Below are positions 60,545 to 64,000 of a stretch of DNA of 64,000 bases, in pieces. Below the pieces are notes generated by a model, which was not told the origin of the DNA, made no database searches, and saw nothing but the letters and a program-made list of their open reading frames with translations. This DNA is from Diplosphaera chodatii (lineage: Eukaryota > Chlorophyta > Trebouxiophyceae > Prasiolales > Stichococcaceae), in contig JAALGY010000062.1 in assembly GCA_032358165.1 (NCBI GenBank), forward strand, positions 930,001 through 994,000, in the 5' to 3' direction. Positions within the stretch are counted from its first letter, which is position 1. Each line of letters opens with the position of its first letter. Made by a program: the position numbers and the translations under genes.

Positions 60545-61232
60545 ACATTGACATTGATTACATACTGGTGGTGGGCCATTTTGGCCTAGCCACAGGCTCT
60601 GGCGGGAAAAACCCAGAGCAACATGCACAACGAGTCGTGTACGAAACCGTGCACTCCCCGCTGACAGAATGGTTCCACTCAATCCCGGTTGGATGCACAC
60701 CCCTCCAACTCTGCACATTGATCATGACAACCCCGCAAAAAGGCTGCCAGTTGCCCGGCATCCTGCTGCATGAAGTCCGCCACTGATGTGATGTTGCTGT
60801 CCTCAAACAGCTCCGAATGCTGCACCCTCTGATCTACTAGGGCTGGACACCCCCAGACCATATGCGCCTCATCATCCACCACGCCGCAGCTACACCGCTG
60901 ACACAGCCGCTCTGCCCGCGGCAGCCGCTGCCACCTCCCTGTCTCCACCCCCAGCATGTGACTGCCCATGCGAAACTGTGCTAACCGCCGACGACCGGTC
61001 TTGGAGGCGACTGCCTGCAAGTAGCCGGCCAACTGGTAGTTGTCACTGTTCACAGGGCCCCTGACTCCCAGCCACTCATGCACTTTGCGCAAGTCGCTGC
61101 CATTCACAGCATCGAAGGTGCGGCGCTGCAGGTGAGCAGTGACAACAGATGTGTCAATGCGCTGCGGCACGCCGTCAACGATGGGTGACATGAAGTGCAG
61201 GAACGAACACACCTGGGCAGCCCAGCATGCTG
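60545..61232 (-). mobile_element. LINE H, 3' part (duplicate of the LINE at 53173)
   Basis: Matches 53173-53860 with the same private variants (gcgggaaaaac, accgtgcactcc, catgcactttgcg). It is interrupted at cagcatgctga by LINE I. Its continuation is not found in the window and is predicted to lie to the right. Confidence 0.8.
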
Positions 61233-63887
61233 ACATTGACATTGACATTGATTACATACTGGTGCTGGGCCATTTTGGCCTAGCCACAGGCTCTGGCGGA
61301 AAAACCCAGAGCAACATGCACAACGAGTCGTGTACGAAACCGTTCACTCCCCGCTGACAGAATGGTTCCACTCAATCCCGGTTGGATGCACACCCCTCCA
61401 ACTCTGCACATTGATTGTGACAACCCCGCAAAAAGGCTGCCAGTTGCCCGGCATCCTGCTGCATAAAGCCTGCCACTGATGTGATGTTGCTGTCCTCAAA
61501 CAGCTCGGAATGCTGCACCCTCTGATCCACTAGGGCTGGACACCCCCAGACCATATGCGCCTCATCATCCACCACGCCGCAGCTACACCGCTGACACAGC
61601 CGCTCTGCCCGCGGCAGCCGCTGCCACCTCCCTGTCTCCACCCCCAGCATGTGACTGCCCATGCGAAACTGTGCTAACCGCCGACGACCGGTCTTGGAGG
61701 CGACTGCCTGCAAGTAGCCGGCCAACTGGTAGTTGTCACCGTTCACAGGGCCCCTGACTCCCAGCCACTCACGCACTTTGCGCAAGTCGCTGCCATTCAC
61801 AGCATCGAAGGTGCGGCGTTGCAGGTGTGCAGTGACAACAGATGTGTCAATGCGCTGCGGCACGCCGTCAACGATGGGTGACATGAAGTGCAGGAACGAA
61901 CACACCTGGGCAGCCCAGCATGCTGAGCTGCTGGTGCTGCGCCCCGGCCGGCTGGCCAGAGCACAGTTCTCCAGGAATGCCTGCTTGGTGAGGCGGGTGT
62001 CCGGCATTGCGACCAGCCGGTTCCAGAACCGGCAGATGGCCAGCGTTGCCGTGTGCGCCACTGGGAACCGCCCAAGCTCCCCCAACACCGCCACGTTGGG
62101 AGTGCCTGTGCGCACGCCAAGAACAGACCGAAGGAACTTCCGATGAACAAGCTCACAAGTATCCATGCCAGTACCACATAACGCCCCAGGTCCCCATGTT
62201 TCAACACCGTATAGCATAACAGGACGCACTAGTGCATCAAACAAATGCAGCTGCAGTGCTGGGTCATGCAGGCTCAGGTCATGGCAACGATGCTGCAATG
62301 CAAGTGCGGCGCGCTGGGCGGAGGCCGCTCTGCCGATGCTAGCGGCAGCAAAAGAACTACGAGTAGAGACATCAACCCCCAGATAGGTAAACGAGTCCAG
62401 TACTTCGATGGGAGCATGCATGTAGGTGAGAACTGGTGGTGCAGCAGCCTGGGCTGCATACACCACGACCTTTGTCTTCTTCACGTTGACGGTGAGGCGC
62501 CAGCGCTTGCAGTACGACTCCAGCAGGTCGAGCTGCGCCTGCAGGCCGCGTACGGACGTGGACACCAGGTCCAGGTCCCCGGTCTCTGCATAGAAGAGGG
62601 CAGGTGCCTGCACACCACACAGGGTGGGCAGGTCCAGGTCCCCGCCAGCGGCCTCCAGCTCCGCTTGGAAATCGTCAATGTAAATCCCGAAAAGGGTTGG
62701 AGATAGTGGACATCCCTGCTTAACACCCAAAGTGCTCTGGAATGTATCGGACATTCCCCCCTCAAACTGCAATGCCATTGGCACATCAGCATACAGTGCC
62801 TGCACCCCCCTCAGAAACTCCCCATGCACCCCAATCCGCTGCAGCTTCTCCCAAAGCAAATCACGAGGTACAGTATCGTATGCCTTCTTGAAATCGACAA
62901 AGCAAGAGTACAGAGGCTGCTTATCTGCCTTGGCCTTCTCGATGAGGGTGCGAACGACGAAGGTTTGATCGGTGGTGCGGTGGTCCTTGCGGAAGCCCGC
63001 CTGTCCGCGTGCGCGCAGCTGGTGCTGCTCGGTCCACCTCATAAGCTTTTCGTTAAGCATGCAAGCATATAGTTTTGCCAACAGAGACCCAACAGCAATG
63101 CCACGGTAATTACCCGGATCAGATGTATCGCCCCCCTTATGAATTGGCGTGATGCCGCACAATGCCCAGCTCCTTGGCAGCGCTGCAACTCGTTGACACG
63201 AGTTAAAAATACATGCAAGACAGGGTGCAAGCTGCGCCGCTGCAACAGATAAAGCATCCAATTTGAGCAACCCCACCGTTGCTTTGCCTCCGCGCAGGGC
63301 TCCTATAGCCTCTTGCACGGCGCCGGCTGTGAAGGGCGAGTTCAGCTCGCTCCCGTCGGCAAAAGGTGGCGCAGCACCACTACCCGAGGTACCTGCAGTG
63401 CTTGATGGAAGTGTGGGGGCATCCAGTAGTTTACGGAAGGACTCGAGCATCACATCATCTGCTATGGGACAGGACCGCTTCTTAGCAGGTTTGAACTTCT
63501 GCCAAAACTTTTTGGAGTTGGTAGAGCGAGCCATTTCAGTGAGAGAAAGAGCCTGACTGCGGGTCCACTGGCGCTGTGTGCGGCGTAGCAGGTGCTGGTA
63601 CTGCTGGCGCAGTGCGCGAGCAGCAGCTGACTGCGGGTCGCGACGCGCGGCTTGCCGCGCTGCGCGGCGCCCGCGGGCCAGTTCAGCGTCCCACCAGCGG
63701 GGCACAGCGTTGCGGTCACGCCCCCGCCCCTTGGCGGCCGGCGCTGTTGCAGCCACCTCAGCCTGCGTGGTCTCGATAAACTGGTCGAACTGCATGCCCA
63801 CAGCATGCATGTCATCAGGTACCTGGGCGGCGTCAGCTGCCGCTGCGATGTCGACCAGTTGGGCTGCTGCATCAGGCTGCTGCAGGC
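61233..63887 (-). mobile_element. LINE I, long 5'-truncated copy
   Basis: The tail (tgacattgacattgacattgattac) lies at the left. ORF2 then continues to a point just after the endonuclease domain at about 63887, where orientation switches abruptly to plus-strand element 5' sequence. It is very close in sequence to F, so probably a recent insertion. The junction shares the string gctgc with both parts. Confidence 0.85.
61372..63887 (-). pseudogene. LINE I ORF2 fragment with a disrupted RT active site
   Basis: An open frame of about 838 codons covering the linker, RT and CCHC knuckle, ending at a stop at 61372-61374. The endonuclease and any start codon are missing. Motif C reads LFYAETGDLDLVS instead of LFYADDLDLVS, because a 6-bp insertion around 62576-62586 splits the metal-binding Asp pair. 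Two independent defects make it non-autonomous. Confidence 0.85.
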
Positions 63888-64000
63888 GCTGCAACCATCC
63901 AGCTACCTTCTATACATCACAACATGACGATCTGCACGCGTTCGTTCTCTGACGTTGTGTGCTCGACAGATGCGGCGATGGACTGGGCGACGGTTGCATC
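63888..64000 (+). mobile_element. LINE 5' region in plus orientation, continuing past the window
   Basis: Matches 54306-54418 of LINE F base for base as far as I can read, including the ORF1 ATG (63924). It abuts LINE I head to head. It is either the inverted 5' part of LINE I or a separate plus-strand copy. Confidence 0.85.

Larger units (their letters stand above)
50448..64000. repeat. Nested LINE cluster
   Basis: Essentially all sequence from here to the window edge is explained by one LINE family (at least seven insertions, mostly minus strand, one full-length plus strand) and three copies of a short A-tailed retroposon U. LINE copies share the same 3' end, reading on the element's sense strand ggccaaaatggcccaccacc, then agtatgtaatcaatgtca repeats. 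No host gene was recognised inside. The cluster continues beyond the right edge. Confidence 0.85.

Noticed and set aside
1..64000. tRNA, rRNA, CRISPR arrays, telomeric repeats, bacterial operons
   Set aside because: None seen by eye. The recurring gcatgcag and tgcag strings are mostly intron acceptors or common words in this genome, not arrays.

Overview
The window reads as nuclear DNA of a green alga (Chlorophyta; a trebouxiophyte is plausible but not shown). The DNA is GC-rich. Genes are cut into many short exons with GT-AG introns, and acceptors are typically tgcag or gcatgcag. The products are plant/algal: magnesium chelatase H, a fibrillin, a plant-type cysteine oxidase, a DRP3-type dynamin and a plant-type GST. 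No operons or bacterial signals were seen. Gene spans run from the likely start codon to the stop. Exons were inferred from translated similarity and splice sites, so boundaries are approximate.

Region 1 (1-50157) is a compact euchromatic block of fifteen genes. In order: RNA 3'-phosphate cyclase 3' end (+), plant cysteine oxidase (-), dynamin-related GTPase (+), GST-like protein (+), two tandem short-chain dehydrogenases (+ +), a membrane-anchored propeller/aspartyl-hydroxylase fusion (-), VPS51 (-), Nit-type amidase (+), fibrillin (-), DUF819 membrane protein (+), DDX20-like helicase (-), an unrecognised coiled-coil protein (+), USP39/SAD1 (-) and CHLH (+). They do not form one pathway. Themes are plastid function (CHLH, fibrillin, probably GST and DUF819), membrane trafficking and fission (VPS51, dynamin), and RNA processing (RTCA, USP39, DDX20). 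Most neighbours are divergent or convergent, with short intergenic gaps.

Region 2 (about 50450-64000) begins some 300 bp after CHLH and is almost wholly a nested cluster of one non-LTR (LINE) retrotransposon family plus a short A-tailed retroposon, here called U. One full-length LINE (53944-59408) carries ORF1 (RNA-binding type) and ORF2 (APE endonuclease, reverse transcriptase, CCHC knuckle). It lies inside an older opposite-strand copy, with a 6-bp target duplication. Others are 5'-truncated, nested, tandemly duplicated or partly inverted. Such a cluster resembles the LINE clusters proposed as centromeres in some green algae, but that is inference.

The most unusual signal is in the full-length LINE. 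ORF1 and ORF2 share a frame and are separated only by one UAG codon (55752-55754). No AUG lies between that stop and the endonuclease catalytic residues, and a GC-rich hairpin starts 10 nt downstream. This layout resembles retroviral gag-pol stop-codon readthrough.
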